From Lachnospiraceae bacterium (GTDB lineage Bacteria > Bacillota > Clostridia > Lachnospirales > Lachnospiraceae): DNA of 8,718 bases. The position numbers and the translations under genes were made by a program. Below the pieces are notes generated by a model that was not told the DNA's origin, did not search any database, and saw only the letters and a program-made list of their open reading frames with translations. The DNA lies in NCBI GenBank assembly GCA_900770535.1, contig CAAHDV010000189.1:1-8718 (forward strand), in the 5' to 3' direction. Below, piece after piece: positions 1 to 6,902 of this stretch (the first letter of the stretch is position 1; every line of letters begins with the position of its first letter).

Positions 1-596
1 TCAATATGGGGCATCTGGGGTATCTGACCCAGGTATCCCGGGAAGAATCCATGGAGCCGGTACTGGACGCGCTTCTGAATGATTCCTTTACTCTGGAAAA
101 GCGCATGATGCTGGAGGGCAGTGTCGTGGGCGCACAGAAAACGGTAAAGGGAATTGCCTTAAATGAGATCGTTCTGACCAGACAGGATGTGCTGCAGATG
201 CTGCATTTCCAGGTTTACTTAAACGATGAGTTCTTTAACGAATATATGGCAGATGGCATCATTGCGGCCACGCCGACGGGTTCCACTGCCTACAATTTAT
301 CTGCGGGCGGCCCGATTGTAGCGCCGGGCGCGCAGTTAATGGTATTAACGCCTATCTGCTCCCATTCCTTAAATGCGCGGAGCATTGTGCTTTCCCCGGA
401 GGACCGCGTCAGCATCCGCCTGGTGAAGTGGTCCGGCGGCAAATCCTACTCGGCGGTGTTTGACGGGGATCAGGTATTCCCGCTTCATTACGGTGAGCGG
501 CTGGAAATTGGCAGGGCACCAAAGTATACCACCCTCATCCAGCTGAAAAATGTATCATTCCTTGAAAATATCAGACAGAAAATGGACCGTATTTAA
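1..596 (+). CDS. nadK: NAD kinase, C-terminal portion (5' end outside window)
   Basis: Phosphorylates NAD to NADP in the cytosol and so supplies the NADP pool. The reading frame is already open at the left edge (codons in phase with base 3), and the first residues N-M-G-H-L-G-Y-L match the family's N-x-G-x-LG-[FY]-L segment. The ATG at base 6 is therefore internal, and the real start with the GGDGT nucleotide-binding motif lies upstream. Seen in order: the LNE motif (about base 168), the family signature TPTGSTAYNLSAGGP (about 273-317), the tP-x-x-x-HSL-x-x-R segment (about 351-380) and a late FDGD (about 459-470). The C-terminal length is normal and ends with TAA at 594-596. argR begins 14 bases later behind its own ribosome binding site, so the two are probably cotranscribed. 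The family assignment is secure; only the N-terminus is missing. Confidence 0.96.
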   Translation, partial: NMGHLGYLTQVSREESMEPVLDALLNDSFTLEKRMMLEGSVVGAQKTVKGIALNEIVLTRQDVLQMLHFQVYLNDEFFNEYMADGIIAATPTGSTAYNLSAGGPIVAPGAQLMVLTPICSHSLNARSIVLSPEDRVSIRLVKWSGGKSYSAVFDGDQVFPLHYGERLEIGRAPKYTTLIQLKNVSFLENIRQKMDRI

Positions 597-610
597 AACG
601 GAGGTAACCG

Positions 611-1063
611 ATGAAACTGGAACGTCACAGCAAAATTGTGGAACTGATAGGAAAATATGAGATTGAAACCCAGGAGGAACTGGCAGAACGTCTGAAGCAG
701 GCGGGCTATAAGGTCACACAGGCAACGGTTTCCCGGGATATCCGGGAACTGAAGCTGACAAAAATCCAGTCGGAAAACGGACGTCAGCGCTATGTGGTCA
801 TGCAAAATCAGACCGTATTCAGCGACAAATACATCCGCATTTTAAAAGATGGGTATGTCTCTATGGATATGGCACAGAATATTCTTGTGATCAAGACGGT
901 GTCCGGCATGGCTATGGCTGTGGCTGCGGCACTGGATGAGATTCATTTCCATGAGATCGTAGGCTGCATTGCGGGTGATGATACCATCATGTGCGCAGTA
1001 CGCAGCGTGGATGATACTATTCTGCTGATGGATAAAATAAAAAAGATGATCGCTGCCCGATAG
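611..1063 (+). CDS. argR: Arginine repressor ArgR/AhrC
   Basis: A 150-residue arginine-responsive transcription factor. In this family hexamers repress arginine biosynthesis genes and may activate catabolic ones. Residues about 1-65 form the winged-helix DNA-binding domain with the signature ATVSRDIREL (S41 and R42 in the recognition helix). Residues about 80-150 form the hexamerisation and arginine-binding domain with GCIAGDDT, whose paired aspartates D123-D124 correspond to the arginine-binding pair. Most relatives have T where this protein has C in GCIAGDD. The ATG is preceded by GGAGG at 600-604. The gene sits between nadK and recN with 14- and 19-base gaps, matching the conserved ahrC-recN arrangement of Firmicutes. 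I saw no convincing ARG box just upstream. The length is normal for the family. Confidence 0.96.
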   Translation: MKLERHSKIVELIGKYEIETQEELAERLKQAGYKVTQATVSRDIRELKLTKIQSENGRQRYVVMQNQTVFSDKYIRILKDGYVSMDMAQNILVIKTVSGMAMAVAAALDEIHFHEIVGCIAGDDTIMCAVRSVDDTILLMDKIKKMIAAR

Positions 1064-1082
1064 GCGAAAAGGAGGTGCAGCA

Positions 1083-2747
1083 ATGCTTTTGGAACTGCAT
1101 GTAAAGAATCTGGCGCTGATCGAGGCGGCAGATGTGGAACTGGAGGACGGCTTAAACATTCTGACCGGCGAGACCGGCGCGGGAAAATCCATCATGATCG
1201 GCTCGGTCAACCTGGCGCTGGGACAGAAGGCTTCCAAAGAGATGATCCGAAACGGCGCGGAATACGCCTACGTGGAGCTGGTCTTTTCGGTGGACCCGGA
1301 AAAGGAAGAAGCGCTGCGGGCGCTGGATGTGCTGCCGGATGAGAACGGCATCCTCATCATCAGCCGCAAGATCATGGCATCCCGCAGCTTAAGCCGCATC
1401 AACGATGAAACCGTCACCGCGGCCAGGTTGAAACAGGTCACTTCTCTTTTAATCGATATTCATGGACAGCATGAGCATCAGTCTCTGCTCCATGCATCAA
1501 AACATCTGGAAATTCTGGATACCTACGCCAAATCCCGGGCACAGCAGCTAAAAGACCAGACCGCATCCCTCTATGCAGAGTATACCCGTCTGGAAAAGCA
1601 GTTAAACCAGCTTGTCACAGACAGTGAAAGCCGCAGGAGAGAGGCAGATTTTCTGCGTTTTGAGATTGAGGAAATCGAGAACGCCCAGTTAAAGGCGGAC
1701 GAGGAAGAAACGCTGGCGGCCCGCTGTAGAAAATATGGAAACGCAAGGCGGATCATGGGCAATCTCTCCGCGGCTTACCGCGCCGTGGACGCCGAAGCAG
1801 TGGGCAATGCCCTGCATCAGGTCAGCGAGGTGGCAGAGTTTGACCCGGAACTGAAGTCCATTCAGGATCAGCTTTACGATGCCGAAGCGGTATTGTCCGA
1901 TGCGCATCATGCGATTGGAGAATATCTGGGACAGCTCGATTTTGATGAGCAGGTTTATCAGGAGGCACAGGAACGCCTGGATCTGATCCGGGGGCTGGAA
2001 GCAAAATACGGTGGAAGCCTGGAGCGGATTGAAAAAGCACTGGAAGAAAAGAAAAACCGTCTGGAACAGCTGGAGCATTTCGACGAATACCGCATGCAGC
2101 TGGAACATCAGTACAAAAAAGCAGAGGAAAAACTGGAGGCGGTGAGCCAGGAACTTTCCGCGGTGCGTCAGGAAGAGGCAAAGAAGCTCACGGAGAAAAT
2201 CCGGACCGGCCTGATTGACTTGAATTTCCTGGATGTCCGGTTTTCCATGGAGTTCCGGCGTCTGCCCCATTATACGGCGTCCGGATTTGATGAGGCGGAA
2301 TTTGTGATTTCCACGAACCCGGGTGAGCCGGAGCGCTCTCTGGGCCAGGTGGCATCCGGTGGTGAGCTTTCCCGCATCATGCTGGCAATTAAAACCGTAT
2401 TGGCGGACAGTGATGACATTCCGACCCTGATCTTCGATGAGATCGACACCGGCATCAGCGGCCGCACGGCCCAGAAGGTGGCGGAAAAGCTGGCTGTGAT
2501 CTCCAGAAACCATCAGGTCATCTGTATCACCCATCTGCCGCAGATTGCTTCCATGGCCGACTGTCATTTTGAAATTAAAAAATCCACGGACGGATCCAGC
2601 ACGAAAACCAGAATTACCCGTTTAAAAGAGGACGATGTGGTTACAGAGCTGGCAAGGCTGCTGGGCGGCGCGCAGATTACAGATGCCGTGATTCAGAATG
2701 CCAGAGAAATGAAAGAACTGGCCCGGCAGACAAAAACTCACAACTAA
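1083..2747 (+). CDS. recN: DNA repair ATPase RecN (SMC-like)
   Basis: An SMC-like cytosolic ATPase of 554 residues that acts early in double-strand break repair by recombination. The N-terminal ATPase half has Walker A GETGAGKS at residues 29-36 and the RecN-typical DIHGQHEHQ near 125-133. The middle (about 150-380) is rich in Glu, Lys, Leu and Gln and looks like coiled coil. The C-terminal half carries the ABC signature SGGELSR near 423-429, Walker B LIFDEIDTGISG near 449-460, and the switch histidine in ITHLPQIA near 483. The start is fixed by AAGGAGGTG at 1069-1077 and by agreement of the MLLELHVKNLALIE start with the family. It is the last gene of the nadK-argR-recN operon and is followed by an intrinsic terminator. 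Its length is normal and all ATPase motifs are intact. Confidence 0.97.
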   Translation: MLLELHVKNLALIEAADVELEDGLNILTGETGAGKSIMIGSVNLALGQKASKEMIRNGAEYAYVELVFSVDPEKEEALRALDVLPDENGILIISRKIMASRSLSRINDETVTAARLKQVTSLLIDIHGQHEHQSLLHASKHLEILDTYAKSRAQQLKDQTASLYAEYTRLEKQLNQLVTDSESRRREADFLRFEIEEIENAQLKADEEETLAARCRKYGNARRIMGNLSAAYRAVDAEAVGNALHQVSEVAEFDPELKSIQDQLYDAEAVLSDAHHAIGEYLGQLDFDEQVYQEAQERLDLIRGLEAKYGGSLERIEKALEEKKNRLEQLEHFDEYRMQLEHQYKKAEEKLEAVSQELSAVRQEEAKKLTEKIRTGLIDLNFLDVRFSMEFRRLPHYTASGFDEAEFVISTNPGEPERSLGQVASGGELSRIMLAIKTVLADSDDIPTLIFDEIDTGISGRTAQKVAEKLAVISRNHQVICITHLPQIASMADCHFEIKKSTDGSSTKTRITRLKEDDVVTELARLLGGAQITDAVIQNAREMKELARQTKTHN

Positions 2748-2756
2748 AAACTGACA

Positions 2757-2786
2757 GTGTGATTTTTTTATTCCGCACACATACTA
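2757..2786 (+). promoter_or_regulatory. Candidate forespore (sigma-G/sigma-F type) promoter of spoIVB
   Basis: A -10-like CATACTA at 2780-2786 matches the sigma-G consensus CATNHTA at every position. It lies 18 bases after GTGTG (2757-2761), which fits the -35 consensus GHATR at four of five positions. In Bacillus subtilis spoIVB is known to be transcribed in the forespore, mainly by sigma-G, so this is the expected element in the expected place. The fit to the sigma-F -10 (GGNRANAMTR) is poorer. The predicted start, about seven bases past the -10 element, falls near 2793, inside the 5' arm of the recN terminator. This is a motif match only. Confidence 0.6.
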
Positions 2787-2787
2787 G

Positions 2788-2814
2788 AAAGGAGCTTATA
2801 AAAGGCTCCTTTTT
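2788..2814 (+). terminator. Intrinsic terminator after recN
   Basis: AAAGGAGC (2788-2795) pairs with GCTCCTTT (2805-2812). Two more pairs (T-G and T-A) extend the stem inward and leave a five-base ATAAA loop. The 3' arm runs into TTTTT at 2810-2814. It lies 40 bases after the recN stop and should end the nadK-argR-recN transcript. Confidence 0.8.
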
Positions 2815-2876
2815 CGTTACTCAAATCTGCCGCAGGCTGCGTCAGGCGGCGTTTTCACGAACAGGAGGAATGCGGG

Positions 2877-4166
2877 ATGAGAAAGATACGCAGGGCAGGA
2901 AAATACTTTTACCGGATCCTTAGCGTGGTATTCTGGGCAGGGCTGGTCTTCACGGCCGGCTATGGCTGGTACTATGCCGAGCATCAGATCCCGGAACATT
3001 TCAGTGTTTCAGAGGGGGAGGAAACCTCGTTCTCCCTGGATCTTCCGCTTTACACGACACTGCTGAGTGAAAGTGAAGAGGTGATTTTGAAGGGCGACTC
3101 CGGCATTCCGCAGGAAGAGATCCGCATCCGGCCGGACCAGGAGTTTTCCCTGTATGCCAGAAAGGGCGGAAACTTCCGGCTGGGCCTGAAGCTGTTCGGG
3201 ACCATTCCGTTTAAGGAAATCAGTGTGGATGTGGAGGATGCCTGTTACGCGGTGCCCTGCGGGATGCCGGTGGGAATCTATTTAAAATCCCGGGGTGTCA
3301 TGGTCATTGGAACCGGCAAAGTGACGGACGAAAACGGAAGTGAGGCAGAGCCGGCTTACGGGATTTTGCAGTCCGGTGATTATATTGAGGCAATCAATGG
3401 AAAGCCGCTCTCGGACAAGGAAGCCCTGATCACAAATTTAAACCGCATGGGCGAGAGCGAGGCACTGCTGCGGGTGAGGCGGGCCGGAAAAGAACTGGAG
3501 CTTTCCGTGGACACGGTGAAAACGGAGGATGGAAGCCGGAAGCTTGGCGCCTGGGTGCGGGATGACACCCAGGGAATCGGCACTATGACGTACTTAAAGC
3601 CGGATGGCAGCTTCGGAGCGCTTGGACATGGTATCAGCGATGGGGATACCGGGCGTGTGGTGGAAATAGAAAACGGGGCCCTGTACGAGACAGAAATCCT
3701 TGGAATCGAGAAGGGAAGTGCCGGAAATCCCGGAGTGATGGCGGGGGTAATCTATTATGGCCCTGGCTCCAGGCTGGGAAGTGTGGCACAAAATACGGAC
3801 TGCGGGATTTTCGGAACAGCAGGCCAGGCGTTTTGCGACGGAGTAAAGCAGCAGGCTGTGGAGGTGGGGCACCGGCAGGATGTAAAGCGGGGAAAGGCCT
3901 GGATCCGCAGCTATGTTTCCGGGGAAGCCTGTGACTATGAGATTGAGATCCAGAGAGTGGATTACAGTCCGACCAGGGAAAACAAAAGTCTGGTGTTTCA
4001 GGTGACCGATGAGCGGCTTTTGCGGCTCACCGGAGGCATTGTGCAGGGCATGAGCGGCAGTCCCATTCTTCAGAACGGAAAGCTTGTCGGCGCGGTGACC
4101 CACGTGTTTGTGCAGGATTCGACCCGGGGATATGGAATTTTTGTGGAAGATATGCTGGAAAAATAA
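2877..4166 (+). CDS. spoIVB: Sporulation protease SpoIVB (peptidase family S55)
   Basis: A serine protease made in the forespore and sent across its inner membrane. In B. subtilis it cleaves SpoIVFA, which frees the SpoIVFB protease to activate sigma-K in the mother cell. The 429-residue product has a short basic N-terminus and one hydrophobic segment (about 12-33, signal anchor), a PDZ domain (about 138-212) and a C-terminal S55 protease domain. The catalytic histidine is H251 in LGHGISD and the nucleophile is S393 in GMSGSP. Both are offset by 15 from the B. subtilis residues H236 and S378, which supports the alignment. The start at 2877 is set by AGGAGG at 2863-2868; an ATG at 2870 is out of frame and too close to that site. 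The gene lies between recN and spo0A as in other spore formers. The protease appears intact. Confidence 0.97.
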   Translation: MRKIRRAGKYFYRILSVVFWAGLVFTAGYGWYYAEHQIPEHFSVSEGEETSFSLDLPLYTTLLSESEEVILKGDSGIPQEEIRIRPDQEFSLYARKGGNFRLGLKLFGTIPFKEISVDVEDACYAVPCGMPVGIYLKSRGVMVIGTGKVTDENGSEAEPAYGILQSGDYIEAINGKPLSDKEALITNLNRMGESEALLRVRRAGKELELSVDTVKTEDGSRKLGAWVRDDTQGIGTMTYLKPDGSFGALGHGISDGDTGRVVEIENGALYETEILGIEKGSAGNPGVMAGVIYYGPGSRLGSVAQNTDCGIFGTAGQAFCDGVKQQAVEVGHRQDVKRGKAWIRSYVSGEACDYEIEIQRVDYSPTRENKSLVFQVTDERLLRLTGGIVQGMSGSPILQNGKLVGAVTHVFVQDSTRGYGIFVEDMLEK

Positions 4167-4301
4167 AAATTTTCCGGAAGGCGTTATATTTGCCATGTTT
4201 CGTTCGTTATATAAGATGACAGCCGCGGACGGGCAGCAAAAAAACGACACACTTTGCCAGTTCAGGACAGCATATTCCGCCGGAACAGACGGTGGTCTGC
4301 C

Positions 4302-4332
4302 TGTCGTGTCGAATTATGCGGGGTACGTCGAA
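4302..4332 (+). promoter_or_regulatory. Cluster of 0A-box-like sites upstream of spo0A
   Basis: TGTCGAA at 4307-4313 is an exact match to the core Spo0A-binding 0A box. CGTCGAA at 4326-4332 matches six of seven bases on the same strand, 19 bases away, and TGTCGTG at 4302-4308 overlaps as a five-of-seven match. B. subtilis spo0A is known to be controlled by Spo0A~P through several such boxes in its promoter region, so autoregulation is the natural reading. The sites lie about 55-80 bases upstream of the predicted transcription start. Confidence 0.55.
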
Positions 4333-4350
4333 GGATGCGGGGAAAGCAGG

Positions 4351-4380
4351 TTGCTGCCTGACAAAGACGGCTAGTATAAT
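4351..4380 (+). promoter_or_regulatory. Candidate sigma-A promoter of spo0A
   Basis: A perfect TATAAT lies at 4375-4380, with TTGCTG at 4351-4356 as the -35 element (first three bases match consensus) and an 18-base spacer. The predicted start is near 4387, giving a leader of about 60 bases that includes the hairpin at 4397-4424. The weak -35 fits a promoter that needs an activator, possibly Spo0A~P at the upstream boxes. I did not find a convincing sigma-H promoter, though GTCGAATTA at 4308-4316 matches a sigma-H -10 element without a good -35. Confidence 0.6.
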
Positions 4381-4396
4381 ACGATTTATGTAACAC

Positions 4397-4424
4397 TCCG
4401 GCATATTTGCAGGAATGTGCCGGA
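4397..4424 (+). promoter_or_regulatory. Hairpin in the spo0A leader
   Basis: TCCGGCA (4397-4403) pairs perfectly with TGCCGGA (4418-4424) around a 14-base loop, ending nine bases before the AGGAGG of spo0A. There is no T-tract, so it is not a terminator. It would sit in the 5' leader of the predicted transcript and could affect stability or translation; its role is unknown. Confidence 0.5.
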
Positions 4425-4433
4425 TCTGGAAAC

Positions 4434-4439
4434 AGGAGG
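4434..4439 (+). promoter_or_regulatory. Ribosome binding site that fixes the spo0A start
   Basis: AGGAGG lies eight bases before the ATG at 4448. This rules out the longer in-frame start at 4415, which would add eleven residues unlike any receiver domain and would put the start upstream of this site. The ATG at 4441 is out of frame. Confidence 0.85.
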
Positions 4440-4447
4440 AATGGATC

Positions 4448-5260
4448 ATGGCTGAATTAAATATTGCGATTGCAGAAGATAACACGCTGATGCTGGAATT
4501 ACTTGGCAACATTCTGGAAGAGGAAGATGGATTCCATGTGGTTGGAAAAGCAGACAATGGAGAAGACGCCTATCAGATGATCATGGATAAAAAGCCGGAT
4601 ATTGTACTTCTGGATGTCATCATGCCGAAACTGGACGGCATTACGGTTCTGGAAAAGATACGCGCGGCGAACAGCGGCAAAGATATGCCGGCAGTCATCA
4701 TGGTGACCGCGGCAGGAAATGAAACGGTGGCATCAGCGGCATTCCGCAATGGTGCCAGTTACTATATCTTAAAACCATTTGACCGGGAAGTGCTTCTCGA
4801 CAAAATCCGCCTTGTGGCGCAGGAGCGGCTTCGCACGAAAATGGTATCTGTCGTTCGGGAAAAACCTTCAGATACTTATATGAACAAAGGAGATTACATA
4901 CATCAGAATCTGGAGGACGATGTGACCCAGCTTCTCCATGAGATCGGGATCCCGGCTCATATCAAGGGCTACCAGTATCTGCGGGATGCCATTACCATTT
5001 CCGTGGAAGAAAAGGAGATGCTGGTTTCTGTCACAAAGGTTCTGTATCCGGCCATCGCGAAGAAGCATGGCACTACCGCAAGCCGTGTGGAACGGGCTAT
5101 CCGCCATGCCATTGAGGTGGCGTGGAGCCGCGGGCAGCTTGAGATGATCGATGAGATTTTCGGCTACACAGTGAACAGCGGCAAGGGAAAACCAACCAAC
5201 TCTGAATTTATCGCACTCATCACAGATAAGATCCGCCTGGATTACAAACGCGCACTCTGA
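4448..5260 (+). CDS. spo0A: Sporulation master response regulator Spo0A
   Basis: A cytosolic response regulator that, when phosphorylated, binds 0A boxes and starts sporulation. The 270-residue product (B. subtilis: 267) has a receiver domain (about 3-125) with the acidic pair E10-D11, phospho-acceptor D56 in LLDVIMP, T87 and K109 in LKPFD. A hinge of about 20 residues follows. The Spo0A-specific DNA-binding domain (about 150-267) has the recognition helix [18 protein letters not shown] and the conserved [16 protein letters not shown]. The start at 4448 is chosen from the ribosome binding site at 4434-4439 and from agreement of the N-terminus with the family. It lies directly after spoIVB, as in most endospore formers. 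All phosphorylation residues are present, so the protein should be functional. With intact SpoIVB it indicates a spore-forming lineage. Confidence 0.98.
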   Translation: MAELNIAIAEDNTLMLELLGNILEEEDGFHVVGKADNGEDAYQMIMDKKPDIVLLDVIMPKLDGITVLEKIRAANSGKDMPAVIMVTAAGNETVASAAFRNGASYYILKPFDREVLLDKIRLVAQERLRTKMVSVVREKPSDTYMNKGDYIHQNLEDDVTQLLHEIGIPAHIKGYQYLRDAITISVEEKEMLVSVTKVLYPAIAKKHGTTASRVERAIRHAIEVAWSRGQLEMIDEIFGYTVNSGKGKPTNSEFIALITDKIRLDYKRAL

Positions 5261-5302
5261 CATAAGGTCTGCTTCAAAATCAAAGTTTCATAAAGATTTT
5301 AC

Positions 5303-5331
5303 TTCCTAAAACGGCACAAATCATGTATACT
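5303..5331 (+). promoter_or_regulatory. Candidate promoter of glgA
   Basis: TATACT at 5326-5331 is a good sigma-A -10 element. TTCCTA at 5303-5308 is a poor -35 (three of six) at a 17-base spacing. The predicted start is near 5338, giving a leader of about 45 bases that contains a small inverted repeat (CAGTC 5343-5347 with GACTG 5360-5364). I see no clear terminator for spo0A between 5261 and 5302, so read-through from spo0A is possible. Confidence 0.45.
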
Positions 5332-5383
5332 GGTAAGTAAGACAGTCAGCTAGGGGGCAGACTGGTGCAGAGGAGGGGTTCGT

Positions 5384-6829
5384 ATGAAGAACATATTATT
5401 TGTCGCATCAGAAGCAGTTCCATTTATCAAGACCGGAGGGCTTGCTGATGTGGTTGGTTCTTTGCCAAAGTGCTTTGACAAGGAGTATTTTGATGTCAGG
5501 GTCATGATACCGAAATATCTGTGCATTCCGGAAAAATGGCGCAATGAGATGACTTATATCGATCATTTCTATATGGATTATCTGGGACAGAGCCGTTATG
5601 TCGGAATCATGCAATACATCTACGACGGGATCACATTTTACTTTATTGACAATGAATCCTATTTCGGTGGTCCGAAGCCGTACGGAGACTGGCTGTATGA
5701 CCTGGAGAAGTTTTCCTTCTTCTGTAACGCGGCATTGTCTGCGCTTCCGGTCATTGGCTTCAAACCGGATGTGGTACACTGCCATGACTGGCAGACCGGC
5801 CTGATCCCGGTATACTTAAAGGACCGCTTCCGCGGCGGGGAGTTCTTCGCGAACATGAAGTCTGTTATGACCATTCATAACTTAAAGTTCCAGGGTGTCT
5901 GGGATGTAAAGACCATCCAGCGTTTTTCCATGCTTCCGGATTATTACTTCACGCCGGATAAGCTGGAGGCCTACAAGGACGGCAATATGTTAAAGGGCGG
6001 CATTGTCTTTGCGGATGCCATCACCACGGTAAGCCAGACTTACGCAGAGGAGATCAAGATGCCGTTCTACGGCGAAGGTCTTGACGGCCTCATGCGCGCC
6101 CGTTCCGGCGACCTGCGCGGTATTGTGAATGGCATTGATTATGACGAGTTCAATCCGGAAACCGACAAGCTTATCGCGCAGCCGTACAATGCCAGGAATT
6201 TCCGCAAGGAAAAAGGCAAGAATAAGAAACAGCTGCAGGCACAGCTTGGCCTTCCGGTCGATGAAAAGAAATTTATGGTGGGCATTGTTTCCCGCCTGAC
6301 AGACCAGAAGGGACTGGATCTGGTACAGTGCGTCATGGACGAACTCTGCAGTGATGACATGCAGTTTGTGATTCTGGGAACCGGAGATGAGAAATACGAG
6401 AACATGTTCCGTCACTATGACTGGAAATATCATGACCGGGTATCCGCTCAGATCTATTACTCCAACGATATGTCCCACAAGATCTACGCAGGCTGTGACG
6501 CGCTTCTGATGCCGTCCCTCTTTGAGCCGTGCGGCTTAAGCCAGCTGATGGCACTGCGTTATGGCACGGTGCCGATCGTGCGGGAAACCGGAGGATTAAA
6601 AGATACGGTAGAACCTTACAACGAGTACGAAAGCCGCGGAACCGGCTTCTCCTTCTCCAATTACAACGCGCACGAGATGTTAGATACCGTCCGTTACGCA
6701 AAGTATATTTATTACGACAAAAAGCGTGAATGGAACAAGATTATCGACCGGGCTATGGCAGCGGATTTCTCCTGGCAGCAGTCAGCAGCCAAGTATCAGG
6801 AACTCTACGACTGGCTGATCGGTTATTGA
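5384..6829 (+). CDS. glgA: Glycogen synthase (ADP-glucose type, GT5 family)
   Basis: Extends alpha-1,4-glucan chains by transferring glucose from ADP-glucose; a cytosolic enzyme of the bacterial glycogen pathway. The 481-residue length matches bacterial GlgA (E. coli 477). The N-terminal GT-B domain has the KTGGL motif with K16 (E. coli K15), HCHDW at 132-136 and the TIHN segment ending at H165-N166. The C-terminal domain has SRLTDQKG with R304 and K309 (E. coli R300 and K305) and FEPCGLSQL with E381 (E. coli E377), followed by GTVPIVRETGGLKDTV. The start is set by AGGAGG at 5371-5376. No other glg genes are in the window, so glgA is apart from any glgBCD cluster. It sits between spo0A and a PAP2-like gene. 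Catalytic residues are intact. Confidence 0.97.
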   Translation: MKNILFVASEAVPFIKTGGLADVVGSLPKCFDKEYFDVRVMIPKYLCIPEKWRNEMTYIDHFYMDYLGQSRYVGIMQYIYDGITFYFIDNESYFGGPKPYGDWLYDLEKFSFFCNAALSALPVIGFKPDVVHCHDWQTGLIPVYLKDRFRGGEFFANMKSVMTIHNLKFQGVWDVKTIQRFSMLPDYYFTPDKLEAYKDGNMLKGGIVFADAITTVSQTYAEEIKMPFYGEGLDGLMRARSGDLRGIVNGIDYDEFNPETDKLIAQPYNARNFRKEKGKNKKQLQAQLGLPVDEKKFMVGIVSRLTDQKGLDLVQCVMDELCSDDMQFVILGTGDEKYENMFRHYDWKYHDRVSAQIYYSNDMSHKIYAGCDALLMPSLFEPCGLSQLMALRYGTVPIVRETGGLKDTVEPYNEYESRGTGFSFSNYNAHEMLDTVRYAKYIYYDKKREWNKIIDRAMAADFSWQQSAAKYQELYDWLIGY

Positions 6830-6852
6830 TGTTTACTGCTGTTTGCGCGACG

Positions 6853-6885
6853 CGTGAATAGTAGCAAAGAAAGTTACAGTTCACG
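6853..6885. repeat. Imperfect 33-base palindrome between glgA and the PAP2-like gene
   Basis: Two 13-base arms (6853-6865 and 6873-6885) flank an AAAGAAA loop. As RNA, 12 of 13 positions pair, including two G-U pairs, with a single A-A mismatch. There is no T-tract, so it is not a standard terminator. It lies 23 bases after glgA and 17 bases before the next start. It could be an intercistronic stability element, a leader structure or a copy of a dispersed palindromic repeat; the window alone cannot decide. Confidence 0.6.
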
Positions 6886-6902
6886 GAAAGCAGGATTACA
6901 AC

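Larger units (their letters stand above)
4167..4447. other. spoIVB-spo0A intergenic region (281 bases)
   Basis: I find no supported gene here. An open frame crossing the region (4108-4374) begins inside spoIVB and has no matching family features. The left part (4167-4280) has no canonical terminator for spoIVB. A small perfect hairpin CAGAC-GGTG-GTCTG lies at 4286-4299. It is followed by 0A-box-like sites (4302-4332), a sigma-A-type promoter (4351-4380) and a leader hairpin (4397-4424), listed separately. The layout is that of a regulated promoter region for spo0A. Confidence 0.7.

Noticed and set aside
1689..2567. Open frame of 292 codons on the minus strand opposite recN
   Set aside because: It lies entirely within recN, whose protein shows every RecN motif. 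The antisense product has no recognisable domain and no suitable ribosome binding site.
4155..4177. Possible terminator at the end of spoIVB (CTGGAAAA with TTTTCCGG)
   Set aside because: The stem is mostly A-T, includes the spoIVB stop codon in its loop and has no T-tract after it.
3594..4250. Minus-strand open frame of 218 codons opposite the spoIVB 3' half
   Set aside because: It overlaps the SpoIVB catalytic domain and shows no family features, so it is a shadow of the sense gene.
4108..4374. Plus-strand open frame crossing the end of spoIVB into the intergenic region
   Set aside because: It starts in another frame within spoIVB, has no ribosome binding site, and its second half covers the 0A-like boxes and promoter region.
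4409..4432. Possible sigma-H promoter (GCAGGAATG with a downstream GAAA)
   Set aside because: The -10 match is poor and the start would fall on the spo0A ribosome binding site.
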